DNA from: Camellia lanceoleosa | Lineage: Eukaryota > Streptophyta > Magnoliopsida > Ericales > Theaceae | Length of the DNA: 64,000 nucleotides | Reading direction: 5' to 3' | Assembly (NCBI GenBank): GCA_025200525.1 | Contig: CM045767.1 | Location: 124,214,862 to 124,278,861 of the forward strand | Part shown: positions 32,894 through 46,335 of the stretch, one piece after another | Layout of the letters: each line of letters begins with the position of its first letter | How positions within the stretch are numbered: the stretch's first letter is position 1 | Position numbers and translations under genes: made by a program | Notes under the pieces: model-generated | Databases searched by the model: none | What the model saw: only the letters and a program-made list of their open reading frames with translations | Told to the model about the DNA's origin: nothing

Positions 32894-33679
32894 TTCTATC
32901 ATCTCTACTAATACCGTTAAAATTACCATTATTGCAAGGGAAGTCGATACATTAAAACAGTGATGTTTTGTAAATTTTTCCATTACTCGAGGGAGGTTAG
33001 TGTATTCGACTTTCTTTTTCTTTTTCTTTTTCTTTTTTTTTCATTTTCATCCCCTCTATTTGGATGTTCAAATTTATTTATAAAAGAGGATTGCTAAATT
33101 CATAAGCTGGACTCCACAATGTTAAGAAAGGCTGTGGATACAATTATAATGACCATGAATGAATGTAAATTTTTCTTTGCCTACTAAAATTCTATTAGAA
33201 TCAATGGAAAAGGAAATAAAACCTAGCCAAAGGGCAGGATCATTTATTGACCCAAACATTACATCTAAATGGAGAAGCATCCTTTGATCTCCACAATCCT
33301 AGATACCAATGGATTACTTTCACTTCTTTCCCAATCTTAGAAATTTTAAAAAAAAAACAAAAACAAAAACAAAACAAAAACAAAAATAAAAACAGAAACA
33401 TGAAGAAATGAAAAGAATCACTTAAGTTGTATTTATTTGTCTCAGCCACAGGCTCTATAAAACTGCGCTGAAAACATCATTTGTTGACATGGTGAAAGAA
33501 TAATAATAAAAATAATAAAATCATGAAGGGTTCTCTCCCAAGAATTATCCAGGTAGACAGTATCTAGCAAAGAAATTGTAATACTACTACAAGAACTACA
33601 GTAGGCCAAAAGAAGGGTGACACCAAAATTGACAAGAAACAAGAGGGGCTGTCCCGAGGAGTCTCCTCCTGCAGTGCTA
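32894..33679. other. P5CS 3' flank
   Basis: Downstream of the P5CS stop on minus. Contains (CTTTTT)n at about 33012-33040 and an A-rich (AAAAC)n run at about 33345-33395. Includes the probable P5CS 3' UTR. Nothing else recognised. Confidence 0.5.
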
Positions 33680-36600
33680 TTACTCGAGACTGAGGTTCTT
33701 GTGGGTGTAATTGACGCCTTTATCACCGTCCACCACTTGCCCACTACCTCTTAGAATCCTATATTTGCAACACAAGGAAGCAAATGCAGGTGTTAAATAT
33801 AAGCAACATAAATAAGCCTTTGTGCATGCTTATATGGGTCCAAGAAACTATTATCAAAACATTCCAGTATTCCCAGGCATTGAACAAAAGGTTAAATTCC
33901 AATTCTAATGAACTAGAGAGAGCACATACAGATTGTTGATAAAATAAAATAAAATAGATAAAAAGGGTAAAACCAGCAAGAACATTGGTGTTCAACACCA
34001 TGCAGAATATTAGGTGGTTAAGGAAAATTTGTTTAAATTCATTAGGAAGAAGTGGCGCCAATTGAAGGTAAATTGGGGAAAAACTGTTTGAGATGTATGA
34101 TAATGTGCATCATAGACTAACTAGTGCACGTGTATGAAGTAATTTGATCCACGTGGAGGGTGGTAAGAGAAATAGAGGAAAGCAGAGGAGAACATGGGTT
34201 GAGGCGATGTATCCAACCCTAAGTAATGGGGACAAAGGCGAGCTGAGCTAAGTTGAGTTGAGTGACTATAAGTCAATTAATTGGTGGAACTTTAAAACAA
34301 ACATTAGAAATAAATTTACAAAATTGATGATCAACTACTTTGGCTAATGCAACTTTGGGTAACAGCCAATGCGCGTGTAATATCAAAATTGATGATCAAC
34401 TTTACCATGTGTAGTTCTTTGAAACAAGAAACAGATTTGGTGACTCTTGGTGATTGAATCAACCTAAGTAGTCCAAACCAAACAGAGCCTAAAAAATGTT
34501 TCACTCATTATCTTATGGACAATGCAAGCAATATCAGTATCAGTAACATCACAATTAGTTAATGTTTCATGAGAAGAGGAGAGTTCTATGATTTGTTAAG
34601 CACACGTCCTATTGAGAAAACAAAGGCAAAGTATTCAAGTAGTTCTTTTTTTTTTCTTTTTTCTTTTTTCTCGTGTTGCATCAACTAGTTGGGCTCATGC
34701 TCAGGTGTTGAAATGCATCGTAAATAATAACATTATTACTGATGCAAAAAATTGTAAGCTGTAAAAATTAGAAACCCATAAAAACTTGAGAATAAGGTTA
34801 AATTAAAGAATTTCCCAAAGTTAAATTAAAGGAAATGCTAACTAAAAAATATTTATGTAACCAAAACATAAGGACAGATGTGCATATGTAGAACAACATT
34901 GAAGATTTACGCTGTGTTTGGTTGGGGGATTTGGGGAGGGATTTGGAAAGGGAAAGGGAAAAGGTGTGTGAAACTATGTGAAATGTAGATATATTTTTTT
35001 CACATTTCACCTACCTTTTCCATTTCCCTTTCCAAATCCCTCCTCAAATCCCTCAACCAAACACAGCATTAGGGGGGAAAATGGCAAGAAACATAGAATG
35101 ACCTTGGTACTAGACAAGAACTCATACCCTCAATGTTGACATATATTGACCAAATCATTTACTATGAATATATGATCTATTGTTAGACTTCAACCCTAGA
35201 AGCGTTCTAGAGCTATATACATCATCTTTGCAAATGCTGTCAAACTCCGAAAAGAACTAATTGGACGTTTAAGAAAAATTTACCATTCCCAAGAATGCAA
35301 AATCTCTTGTAGAATCAAGATGCTAAAACCACAAAATTTAAATTTGTCTTACCCCAAGTTTTAAGGAAAACAAAGCAAACTTCTCAATTCATTTAGTGAT
35401 CATAGCAATCCTATCAATCATTTCTACAAGTCATGCAGAAAATGGAATAAGAAGATGGATAAGAATTCACATACCATCGTGTTGTTAATAGACCTTCAAC
35501 TCCTACTGGACCTCGTGCATGAATCCTGCTCGTACTTATCCCAACCTGTCAGCCATTAAATAGAACCAAACAACAGATGAGAGAAGGAAATTCAACTAAG
35601 CTGGAGTTCAGCAGCGGGAATGTTGGAAAGATCAGTTACCTCTGCCCCAAGTCCAAAACGAGCGCCATCACAAAATCGTGTACTTGCATTGTGAAATACT
35701 GCAGCACTGTCAATGTAGAATGTAAAGTGATAATGATTAGCAACATCAAACCTTCAAAATATACTTATCAAAAACAAAATATCAAAAGCGTAAAAACAGA
35801 AGTTATATAATAATAGAATATGCCCACCTGTCCACTTGACGTAAGAAAAGTTCAGCAGCTTCGGAATCTTCTGTAACAATGCATTCAGTATGGCCACTGA
35901 AAAAAAAAAATGAAGATAAATAAATAAATCCCCATATAATATTATAAATTCCCCAAAATTATTCTACAAACAAACAAAGAAACTGAAAAATGCTGACGTG
36001 CCTTCCATGTTTATGTATGTGATCAATAGCAGCAAACACATCACTGACAGTTTCAATTGTGCAAGCCCTCGAACTGTACTCATGGTGAAACGATTGGGCC
36101 TCTGCAATATCTAATAAAGAGCTCGTTCGTGGTCCACCATATAGAGTAACACCTGCAACGGATAAACTTATGGTAATGAATCTGTTTCTGTGATCATTGA
36201 AGGGTTTTCTATTTTCCCATAGTACTTCTTTTGGAGTTATGCCACAAGACTCTGTTATCATAGTCTTGTGATGAACAGGGCCGGCCCTGGGCTAAGGCCT
36301 GTGCATAGGACCCCCAAATTTTGGTCCAAAATAAGGCCCCAAATTTATTAGTTTTACATTAGATTAAAAGTTCAAAGCCCAATCTTTTTTTATTGTTTGA
36401 GACCCAGTTTAAAAGGCCCCTCACAAAAATCTGTCGAGCCAAATTAAAAATATATATATATATATAATTATTGCTAGGCCCAATTAAAAATTTATGTAAT
36501 TAGTCCAAACAAATATATATGATATAATGAGTCCAAATAGAGTCTAATGTCAAGAATTTAATAGACTAAATAACTTTATCTTAATTTTTTTGCCATCTCT

Positions 36601-39600
36601 GTTTATCATATTTTAATTGAATAATTTTTTCCTAATTTTTTTGCCCTCTCTCTTTATCATAATTTAATTGAATAATTTTGTCTTAGTTTTTTCTCCCAAT
36701 TTTTTTTCAATAATTTATGTTTTGTTATCAAATAATTAGTGGATTATGATTAACATAATTATTTCGTTATCAAATATCAGTGAATTATGTTGTTTGTATT
36801 GATTATTGCTAAACTATAAAACAACAAGACCCTATTTATCTTTTTTGAGTCTTTGTTATGATTTTATTGTATCTTAATATATGAAAATAAATTTTAATGA
36901 TTATATGTATAAGGAAACGTTTTGTAGCTACTAAATAATAAAAAAATTATTGGTAAATTTTTATTTTATCAGTAATTTTTTTATAAAAAAATATATGTAG
37001 GAGGGCCCCATTTTCAAAGCCCGCCTAAGCTCACCTAACCTTCAGCATAATATGCACAAAGTGACTAACCTTAGGTTTCAACCCACAACCTCAAGGTTAG
37101 TTGGGCCGAGTTTTAACCATTGAACCAGTGGTTCGCCTTACTTTGATACACTTCATAAAGTGAAATTACTTAGTCATACCTTCACATTGGAGTTCTTGAG
37201 CAAGCTTCTGGAGCCCACCATTAGTTGACAAATCATTGTGCACAAGAAGTGTTTCCTGATAAAAAGAGATAAACCATGCTAACGGAGTGTATAACAGAAT
37301 TTTGTAAACCATGCATGGGCAAACATATACAAAGCCAAATCTCTGGAAATAAAAACTCGATAAGTACATCCAACAGAGAGAAAGTTGCTCAGTCACAAAG
37401 AGTGTAAGCTGAAGATACCATAGCATTACAAGCTGCGGGATAATCTGTCTTTGCATCCAAGACAATGTGCTTTGCCATATCAATATTAGCTGACTTATCA
37501 ACATAAACATGGCATATTCCATCTGGGCAGCAAAGAAAGCAATTTTACTATAAGCGAAAATCAGTTACACGTATAGAGTAAGCCATGGATAATAGTGGGA
37601 CAATATCTCTCTACCTGAATGACCAAGAACGGGAATTTTTGTTGAATTCTTTACTTGGGAAACAAGATTATTACTACCTCTAGGGATCACAAGATCTATC
37701 ACATCGTCAAGCTGAAGAATAAGAATAAGATTAGTTAAAACTAGAATCGTGTCAAAAACTAGACGAGTGTGGAATCTCAATACCCACCTGGAGCAAATCA
37801 GCAATTTCATCTCTTGAAGTCACGAACCCGATAAGTTTTTGACCAACATTATCTGGGATGGCTGCAGTTATTACCTGGAAGAACAAATAAATTTGCAACA
37901 AGAAAAGAAATTGAGTTAAAAAATCAAAAAGAGAACTTGATTTATTAAGCAATTGATAAGCTTCTAAAAGAATTGAGATACTGTTGCCTGGCCCTGTGTA
38001 ATCGGACCTTGTACAAGATTGCATTTGGACGCATTGCTTCTTTCCTCCTTTCAGTAATAGACCATTCCGCTCGAATTGCTAATGAAGCTATCTGTCAAGC
38101 AAGTTTAAAAATTACGGATTAGTTGATCGGGAAAACATAAACATGCAAGGAATAAAAACCAAAAAAAATGATACGGTCATCAGTTCAAAGCTCAATTAGT
38201 AACTTTGACTCATTAAAGGTGTAGTATCATTCTATCAATAGTTATTACAGATTGAAGAAGCACTTGGGCACCAAGGTACCCCATGTGTAAGTGCAAGGCT
38301 CACCATAAGCCAAAAGCCTGAGTCAGATAAAATAGAATCGACTTAGTGAAATTCTCTGTTAAGTATACTGGAAAAAGAAATAATCCATCGAGCATTTGTG
38401 ATGATTGTTGCATATTCTACTTGTAAACATGTAAAGAGTAGATATAACTAATTCATGAAATCAAGCACTAGAGATATCTACATCAAGTAGTAAACAATAA
38501 GCCCATGAAATCAAAATACCAAAAATGACAAAAGAGTATGATCTATCATATAAGACCATGACATGATGTTGGACATATCAATCAATGACCATTGAAAAAT
38601 AAAAAGACAAGGATAAAGATAGGCATGCATTTCTTCATCCTGGAGCCTAACTAAAGCGCATGTACCTAGGGGCTTTATGTGTGCTTGACTAAAGTTCTTC
38701 CCTAGCATATAGAATGAGAAAATTTGGCTGTGCCTTGATGGTCCTAGGGCATTTCGGGCCTTTTACTGTTTAGATTATTCAATCCTAGCATTTAAAGAAA
38801 TAGTAAAAGAAATTATTATAGCCCTCCAAAAAAAAGTGTATATGGCATAATAAAAATTAGCTGTGCATAGATGTATGATAATTCTGTTAAGACATGGTAA
38901 ATTTATATTTCCAAATCCCAGACCCATGTGACAAAATGTATATGGCAGGGTGCCTCCTAATGACCCCAAGGTTATAATGTAAAAACGGAAAGGTAAAGAC
39001 AAAACAAAAACAAATGTTCAGTTCATCCTTAAATAGTAATTCTCTTAACTACCCTTCAAACATCCTTATCAGTGAAATCTACCGGATGATGCTGCAGATA
39101 AAGTAATTTTATTACCTGGACTAGTGCGTCTGGTCGGGATTCAAATCAACCAATAGAACACCCAAAGGACATGATCTCTTCTCTAAGATGAGTCCATCTG
39201 CAAGCTGGATGCAAGAACAGTCAAGAGATGTGTCAACAAATCAACAACCAACCCAACCGAGCACAATATATTAAAGATGCTTCCTACATCTTTGTTCATT
39301 AAGTACAATATTTAATTCCATTTATATTAAATGAAAAATGATATACATACATAATTTTCATACCAAAATTAAGACAAGAATGATGTGATGGACTAAGTTC
39401 CTCTCCATTCCATGGTTGTAATTGAAGATGTCCATAACATCATCTAAGGGTTGTGAAATAATCATGAGAATTTATCAATATTTTAAATTTAGAAAGAATA
39501 ATTAAAAACCCTTGGATAATACAATGGAGGTCCACCATTACAACTTTGGAATGGAGAGGATCATAATCCATAATTCTCATACAAAATTTAAGACAAGAAT

Positions 39601-42600
39601 GATGTGGCAATGGTATTCTTGCAATTATGAACCAAAGTGGTGGGTATTTTGATTTCTAATGAATGGCCATAAATAAGACACATCATTCTGTATTAGTTTT
39701 ATGTATACAAATTCTGTTTGTATAGCATTACTCATATTACATATATTTGCACCATAATCTCCAGGTAATGCAGATAATAAAATTTTCTTAAATCAGAGTT
39801 ACTTCAATTTTCTAACAACTGATGGTGGAAAATATGGTATCACGGTGTGCTTGGGATCCTTGAGACAGGTCCTTTAAGGCTTAACCCATGTTAAATATTT
39901 CAAAATAGTCTTAAGAACCAAACTTGTGTCCTTGCCTTTGCAAATATCAACAACATAGTTCTATGAAAAATTTTCTCACCTCCATTCGCTTCAAAAGCTG
40001 ACCGATGGGCTCTTCCATCTCTGCAAGCGTACGCATAGATTTTGCAAGAGCAGAGATCTGCAAACAATAAACTGTATCATGAGAACAATTTTTTTATTAA
40101 GTACTTGGACTTCCACCAATCACCAATGGCCATCCCCCCATGTTGTCTCCCAAACACCAACATAAATGAGATGAACCTCTCGGGTGTGCAATAATTGATC
40201 CAGAACAGTTTCCAAAAATTAGAATTATGAGAAGAGGAAAAAATGAGTATATCTGACATCTGTTCCTAGCTAAAAGAAAACCAGAGAATCAAAAAAGAAA
40301 ACAAAATAGTAATAAAATGGAAAGTAATATATTACAAATTGATGATAGAATAGAATTTTATTATTTAACAACTACTTGCCTTCCCAGGCTTCAGGGCCAA
40401 ACGTGATACCAATGACTTGTCATATCCAGTATTCTCTGCAGCAGAAACATCAACTACATTCTCAGCCAGGATTAAACTTTCATTTGCTTCCAGTGCATCG
40501 GCTACATCAAACAATATTTTCGCCCTATCTTCTGAAGATAGACTCTGCAACGCAAAACAGTGATTGAGATTATTCTAGCTGGAAGTCACTATTTTTCCAA
40601 AAACGATGAATAAGAATAGATGAGGTATAGTGTTTTAGAGAAAATTCATATTGATACAGGAAGCTCTATGCCATGCGTATTCAAATAAGCATGACGTTGT
40701 TAACCTGAAGCTTTCTGGAACATTCACGTGCTGCAATTGCCATTTCGCGTGAACCAACGTCTGTAAGAGGAAGCCACGAATGTGCATCTTTATGAAAGAG
40801 AGTACCGACTCGTTCTCCACTTAGCACTTTCGTGATGTTATCAGCGATAAAGCCACTTCCAGAAAGAGGGAAACAAATTTAGTGTGTAACCAGGAAATCT
40901 ACATCTGAGAAACCAGCATGCCTTCTATCCCGTGTAATTAAAACTCAACTTTACAAAGCCAACAATGAATAATCCTTTGCATTATAGAATACTTCATCAG
41001 AATGAAATATATATAATATATACATATGTAAGAAATGTGCAAAATCAAATTTGATTAATTAACTAGCAATGCAGTATGTTGTGTTCAATAATATCAACCA
41101 ATTAAAATCGGTAATTATTACATGCTGAGAGACATGATGGCAACTAGTTATTCTTTTACATAACTGAGGGATGTAAACAATCTTGGAAGACCACAATATA
41201 ATTCTGATAGTTAAAATGCCTGGACCATGCACCAAGCACCTCCCACTAAATTACATAATTGAGTAAATTGCTTCATTCTTATAAAATTTATTTTAAAATA
41301 AAAAAAAAATAATAACAAAATAATAAAAAATAAAGAAAATTAAAAGAAAACAAAAACAAATAAATTAAAAGGCTAGATCATTGATCCAATTTCTCCAAAC
41401 AATTGAATTATTAGCCAATACAGTTGCTTCTCTTTTAAGTGATATATGTACCTTCATCTTTTAAATTAGAAAAATGATATACAAGTCTACTTTGTAGACC
41501 CAATGATATGTAAATGATATGATTGGTGGATGATTAGAAAACATATGAGGAGAGATTTGCCTTTGATATTTTAATACATTGCTATATCATTGGGTTTGAA
41601 AAGTTGGGCTAATTTTTGGACTTGAATAGCTCTACTCTTTAAATTATTTACTCATATAGTTACTTCTCTTTTCAAGTGACACATGTATCGCAATATTTTT
41701 TTCTATTTTCCTAGCAATCTTTTCCTTTTTGTGAGACTAGATGTGACAGCTCATCTCCAGAAGAATGATGCACGATTTGGAAAAACTGGAAATAGAAAAC
41801 AAATAAGCACCAAGCAAAAGACAGAAACTATATTTGTTTGCATTTTATATTCATATTCAGTTCCTCATCCCTTAATTTTGTACAAAGTTATTTGTTTTTT
41901 TCTATAACTGTCATGTTTAGAAATTTTACATTGACTAGAGATCTACGTTGATGTTTCCTCTTTCCTCATGTTTACATTGATGATTGACTAACATCACAGG
42001 CATATATAATGATTGGATACTAAAGATGGAAAATATGCTTGTGTTGGTTCAGATTATAATAATTGTCTAAAATCTGAGTGTAAACACTTAAAACAAGCAT
42101 GTCGAATTATACCTGGCAATGATAACGGGGGTACCAGAACGAGATGCACTGATGGCGGCTCTTACTTTCGCATTCATGCCCCCTCTTCCCACCCTCGACT
42201 TATCTCCAAATGTAATTATCGCTTCATGTTTTTCTTTTACATATGTATGAATTAGCTTTGAACGTGGATCAATTGGAGGGCCACTATAAAGACCGTCTAC
42301 ATCGCTCAGCAAAACAAGAAGGTCGGCTTTTAGTTCAAGAGCCAATAGAGCAGCCAAACTGTCATTATCCCAAAATATACCAGAAGAGTCCTGCAATTCA
42401 TGCTTATAATCATAATTAAAAAAAAAATTACATTATGAATGACAGAACGTATAAATACCCACTAATAGAAGTGAATACACAAGTAGGATTGGATTCACTT
42501 TAACCATTCCTAATTTCCTATGCTATCATTCATGATCTCAAGCCACATTTGATTAGCAAATAAGGGGGTGGGATTGGATTATATAATCCCACGACAAAAT

Positions 42601-45600
42601 AATTCTGCATTTAGCTAAACTTTTGACCTGGGATAACTAATCCTGAGGGAGCCTTTATCCCACATATGTGGGATTATTTTTTTCCCAAGCGGAGGGTAGG
42701 ATAACTTATCCCAGGTCACAACTTTTGTCTCAAAATTCCAAAAATGCCTTCCTCGATAAGTTATCCCCGGATTGAAATGATAACTTGTCCTACCTAATCC
42801 TGTCCGCTAATCAAACATAACCCATTCCCAAAAAAAAAATGATGTGAGAAGCAATAGAAACAACTACATTAAGAATAATATCTGTCATTAAGTCCTTGTC
42901 CCATTCCCGAGAAAGGAAATAAATAGTAAAGTCAATTTAAATTCAGAGACAGAAGCGAGGATAGAGGAGTTAATTACCGCATACGGAGCTCTCCTAGTAC
43001 TTATTGCATCATTTTCGTTGAAAATAGGAATACTCCTCAGAGCTAACAATGAATTCACTGTTTGAGATAGCTGGACTCTGAACTCTTGAGACTTAAAATC
43101 ATTATCTGTCACTAGCAGTTGAGAAGATGTGACATCCAGCTACATAAATAAGGTTGCAACATAAGAACAAACAGATAACAACCAAAACAGACTTGGAAAA
43201 TGCCTCAAAAATGGCAACATGCAACCTATACTTTGTTAAGGAACAATAATGATAGGACCAAGAGCTCTAACACAGAAAAATAGCAAGAAAAACAATGTGT
43301 GGTCCAGATTTAATCTAAGTGTGGATCCCACCATACAAGAGTTGAATCTGGACCACAAATTTTTTCTTGTTATTTTTCTACGTCTACATTCTTGAACCCT
43401 AGCTTTAAGTAGTTATAGTTTCAGAAAATGCAAAACCCCAAAAAATAAATATAATAAATAATAAATAAATAAATAATTCCTAGTTCTATTTAAAAATGGA
43501 TAATGAGTAGATTATATTTACACCTGGCTGAACAAACTGTCGTAAAGTGCCATGAGACTATTCTGTCCAACAGCTGCACAAGCCTTTCCATCGAGTTCAA
43601 CTTGTGGTTTTTGGAGATCAGCAAAACTGAAAGGAAATATAGATCTTAAAAATGCCAAAATGAATGCAAAGCCAATACCCATCTCTGCAAACATTTCAAG
43701 GATTTAGAACTTTGACGATTTCACAATCTACAATGATCATTATAAGCATGCCAGAGAAGAAAGTGGAGGAACATATCTATGCAGCGCCATGTTATTAAAT
43801 AATTTCAGATGAAAATGCATTTAAGAATAACTTCTATTCGCCAAAGAATTATGATGATTAGAGATAAATAGTTATTGATTCATCATATAAAATTGAATTG
43901 ATTTACTTCTATACAAAAAGGTATAATATGAAAGCAGATCACAAAACAAAACTATGAGAACCTGCTGTTGATTAATCTCCTGTATTTAAGCCTTTGGCGG
44001 CCAGCACCAACAGCACCTGAACTCACTAAAATTATATCAAAGCCTTGTGAATTCAGTTCTTCAAGCTATAGGCATAAAATTTAGAACATATTAATTAGCA
44101 CCATTGACATGGTAGGCATAGAATCAAATCAAAACTATTGTTTAGAGTTAGAATTTGAAAAGGAAAAAGTTGCTGTTCTGGACATGGTAATGCAACAACA
44201 TTAGAAAAGACATGATCATATGGTTATAGACAAATTTCATAGCAAGCTCAACATATCTATACCTGCTCAAAAATACCACCAACTCTGCCAACTGCCAATC
44301 TTCCATCGTCCCTTGTAACAACAGCTGTCCCTACCTGAAGTAATTCATAAAATTTGAAAACCGTTAACATTGACCAATGGGAAAAATATATATTTCAAAA
44401 ACAGTAAAACTAATCACATTCATTCGTAAAGATTCTTCCATGCAATCACTAGTAGAATACGCTATCAAACTGTTTCTTAAATTTTAGCATAGAATACCTA
44501 AGAGTACAAATCGAGACTACTCAATAAATTATAATGAAAATTTGTCTGAGTGCTAAGAAAAAGGGCCCAAACTCCTTCTAGAGGCCAAAAAATACAAATT
44601 AAACAAAAAATAAAAACTCAGATTATATTCTGAACTTCAATTACCTAGCTCAAAAATATAATTAGCCATCTGAATTTTAGGTAAATAGTTGAATTTAGGC
44701 CATAAGGAAGTGCAAGTTTTAATTCTAAAATCTAAAAATGAGATTAAAAAAAATGAGATCAAGCTCTGGCAATAAAAAAAAATACCCACTTGCTTGTTAA
44801 AAACATATATAAAAAAAATTCCCAATTCAATGTTAAAAAAAAAAAAAAAAAAAAAAGCAAACTTCACTTTATCCCCTCTGACCATGTGTTGTGTACCCTA
44901 ATGTTTGAAAATGACCACATAACCCTCACATGATTTGTGGAATGAAGTGCACCGTTAGATGCGTTAACGATTTAATTAAAAAGAATAAAATATCCCTATA
45001 TTTTCGTCATTTGTTTGAAAAGTAAAGTGCACTTTAAGCCCGTACTTTATTTCATGTGTGATTTACTCCCTTGAATTTTAAAAATGAGCATATAATCTTG
45101 TTAGGTCTGTCACGTGTTTCGGACTTAACTTACTATTAAGTGGGACGAAATTTTAACAAACCACATGGAGGTTATTTCCAAACGTTAGGGTAAACCACAC
45201 ATAAATGAAATTTGCCCCCCCAAAAAAATTTACAATCATTGTCTGCCATCATTCATTATTTTACCTAAAGATTAATAAATAAATAAATTAATTAAATTAT
45301 AAAAAGCACCCGTAATTTCCAAGTTCTGCCATTGTTGTCCATGTATGTTATAGATGCCAAACATAAGCAAACATATATAGAACACGCGCGCGCGCGCGCG
45401 CACACACATATATATATATATATATAATATATAAACACATTGAAAAGACAAAAACAGAGTAAATCATTGATAATGTGATAAACTAATACCAAATTTAACG
45501 TAGAAACTTTGATTGGGACCGTACATGCAGAACACATACGAAGATTTAAACTAATAAATAAATTTAATTAAGGATATGAAAATTTTAAATAAAATAAATG

Positions 45601-45665
45601 GAAATTAAAGTTACCTTGATTACTACGCGCCTGACATTCCTGACAAAAGCTCGAGTAGGATCCAT
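33680..45665 (-). CDS. P5CS: Delta-1-pyrroline-5-carboxylate synthase, 20 exons, with clustered base deletions
   Basis: Exons 1-20 (high to low): 45665-45615, 44334-44263, 44065-43962, 43626-43524, 43139-42978, 42390-42113, 40855-40705, 40544-40380, 40057-39980, 39204-39116, 38091-38008, 37874-37788, 37711-37615, 37522-37419, 37255-37180, 36152-36002, 35896-35828, 35706-35640, 35545-35475, 33758-33680. The bifunctional enzyme makes proline precursor from glutamate: glutamate 5-kinase N-terminal ([43 protein letters not shown]) and glutamyl-phosphate reductase C-terminal ([15 protein letters not shown], catalytic Cys in YPAACNAM). Total 2138 bases, four short of a whole frame of about 713 residues. 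Exon 10 lacks one base in the VFESRPDA motif and so reaches TAG; exon 11 lacks three separate A bases. All else is intact. Introns 8 and 16 start with GC. Either a young pseudogene or a sequence error. Confidence 0.93.
34910..35068. mobile_element. Tourist-like MITE, 159 bp, in P5CS intron 19
   Basis: CGCTGTGTTTGGTTGGGGGA opens and TCAACCAAACACAGCA closes it, with TTA at 34907-34909 and 35069-35071. Same length and end sequence as the exon-1 MITE at 1195-1353. Its arms pair over almost the whole element (GGGAGGGATTTGGAAAGGGA against its complement). Confidence 0.88.
36284..37030. mobile_element. hAT-like remnant in P5CS intron 15
   Basis: Begins CAGGGCCGGCCCTGGGCTAA, a hAT-type CAGGG end rich in palindromic GGCC, followed by A/T-rich DNA with repeated TTTTTTGCC-TCTCT-TTTATCAT-TTTTAATTG. 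No matching right end was found, so it is truncated or diverged. Confidence 0.5.
39352..39620. repeat. Inverted and direct repeats in P5CS intron 9
   Basis: TTAAGACAAGAATGATGTG occurs at about 39370 and 39590. Between them CCTCTCCATTCCATGGTTGT pairs inversely with TGGAATGGAGAGG near 39550. A foldback-type remnant; no family named. Confidence 0.5.
42548..42822. mobile_element. MITE in P5CS intron 5
   Basis: ATTTGATTAGCAAATAAGGGGG and CCGCTAATCAAACATAACC are inverted ends. The interior is full of GGGATTA and TAATCCC palindromic words. Target duplication not certain. Confidence 0.55.
44857..45221. mobile_element. Mutator-like MITE in P5CS intron 1
   Basis: GCAAACTTCACTTTATCCCC and ATAAATGAAATTTGCCCCCC are inverted ends, with ACCCTAATGTTTGAAAATGA pairing with its complement. 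An A22 tract lies just left of it. Confidence 0.55.
45382..45426. repeat. 45-bp alternating purine-pyrimidine tract in P5CS intron 1
   Basis: ACAC then (GC)n, (AC)n and (AT)n without a break in the alternation, a form prone to Z-DNA and cruciforms. Confidence 0.9.
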
Positions 45666-45751
45666 GGAGTCGATTCAGAGCAGAGCGAGTTCCGATGGGT
45701 CGACTCGGTATCAAACCAAGAGTAGTTTTTTTTATACGAGTGAGTCAACTC

Positions 45752-45782
<31 letters not shown>

Positions 45783-45785
45783 CTG
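45666..45785 (-). promoter_or_regulatory. P5CS leader with a (GA)n/(CT)n tract
   Basis: On plus, GAGAGAGAGATAGAGAGAGA lies 85-120 bases upstream of the P5CS ATG. On minus this is a CT-rich leader, common in plants. The ATG at 45665 gives [17 protein letters not shown], the usual P5CS start. Confidence 0.55.
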
Positions 45786-46330
45786 TGATGATGACAGAAA
45801 TAAATAAATAAATAAAGAGGATTATCCTTTTCTTCGGATACAGGTGTTTTATGTATGCCTAAAAGTTTGTTTACCACTAGAATTAGTACTCCTTACCTTT
45901 CGTGTCGTGTCATTTACTTTACAAAATCTCATGGTATTTTTTTTTTTTTATCATATTACAAATAATAATAATTTTTATTATTATTATTTTTTGGGTTATA
46001 AATAAACGGAGTGTTGGCCTTTGTCCTTACTGGAAAAATTATGAGATCTTTAGGATATGAGTTGATTTTTTAATTTTTTAGTTTTTTAATTATTTTAGCT
46101 TGAGATTAAAAAATTTCATTTAGAATAAATTTTTTTAATTTTTTGATTTTTATTAAAGAAATAATGAAATGATTATAGTTTAGAAATGACATTTTATTTT
46201 ATTTGACTCAAATAGTCAATTTTGTCTTATGTAATTATTTTAGCCCAAATGAGCCAAACATAGTTTAGGTGGTATGTCTGGCACAGCACCTGGCCATATG
46301 TTCACAAATTCTTATGTCTCCTCATATTTG
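45786..46330. other. Upstream spacer of P5CS
   Basis: A/T-rich, with (AAT)n near 45960-45985. Probably includes the P5CS promoter, but no motif stands out. No gene. Confidence 0.4.
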
Positions 46331-46335
46331 TTAAT

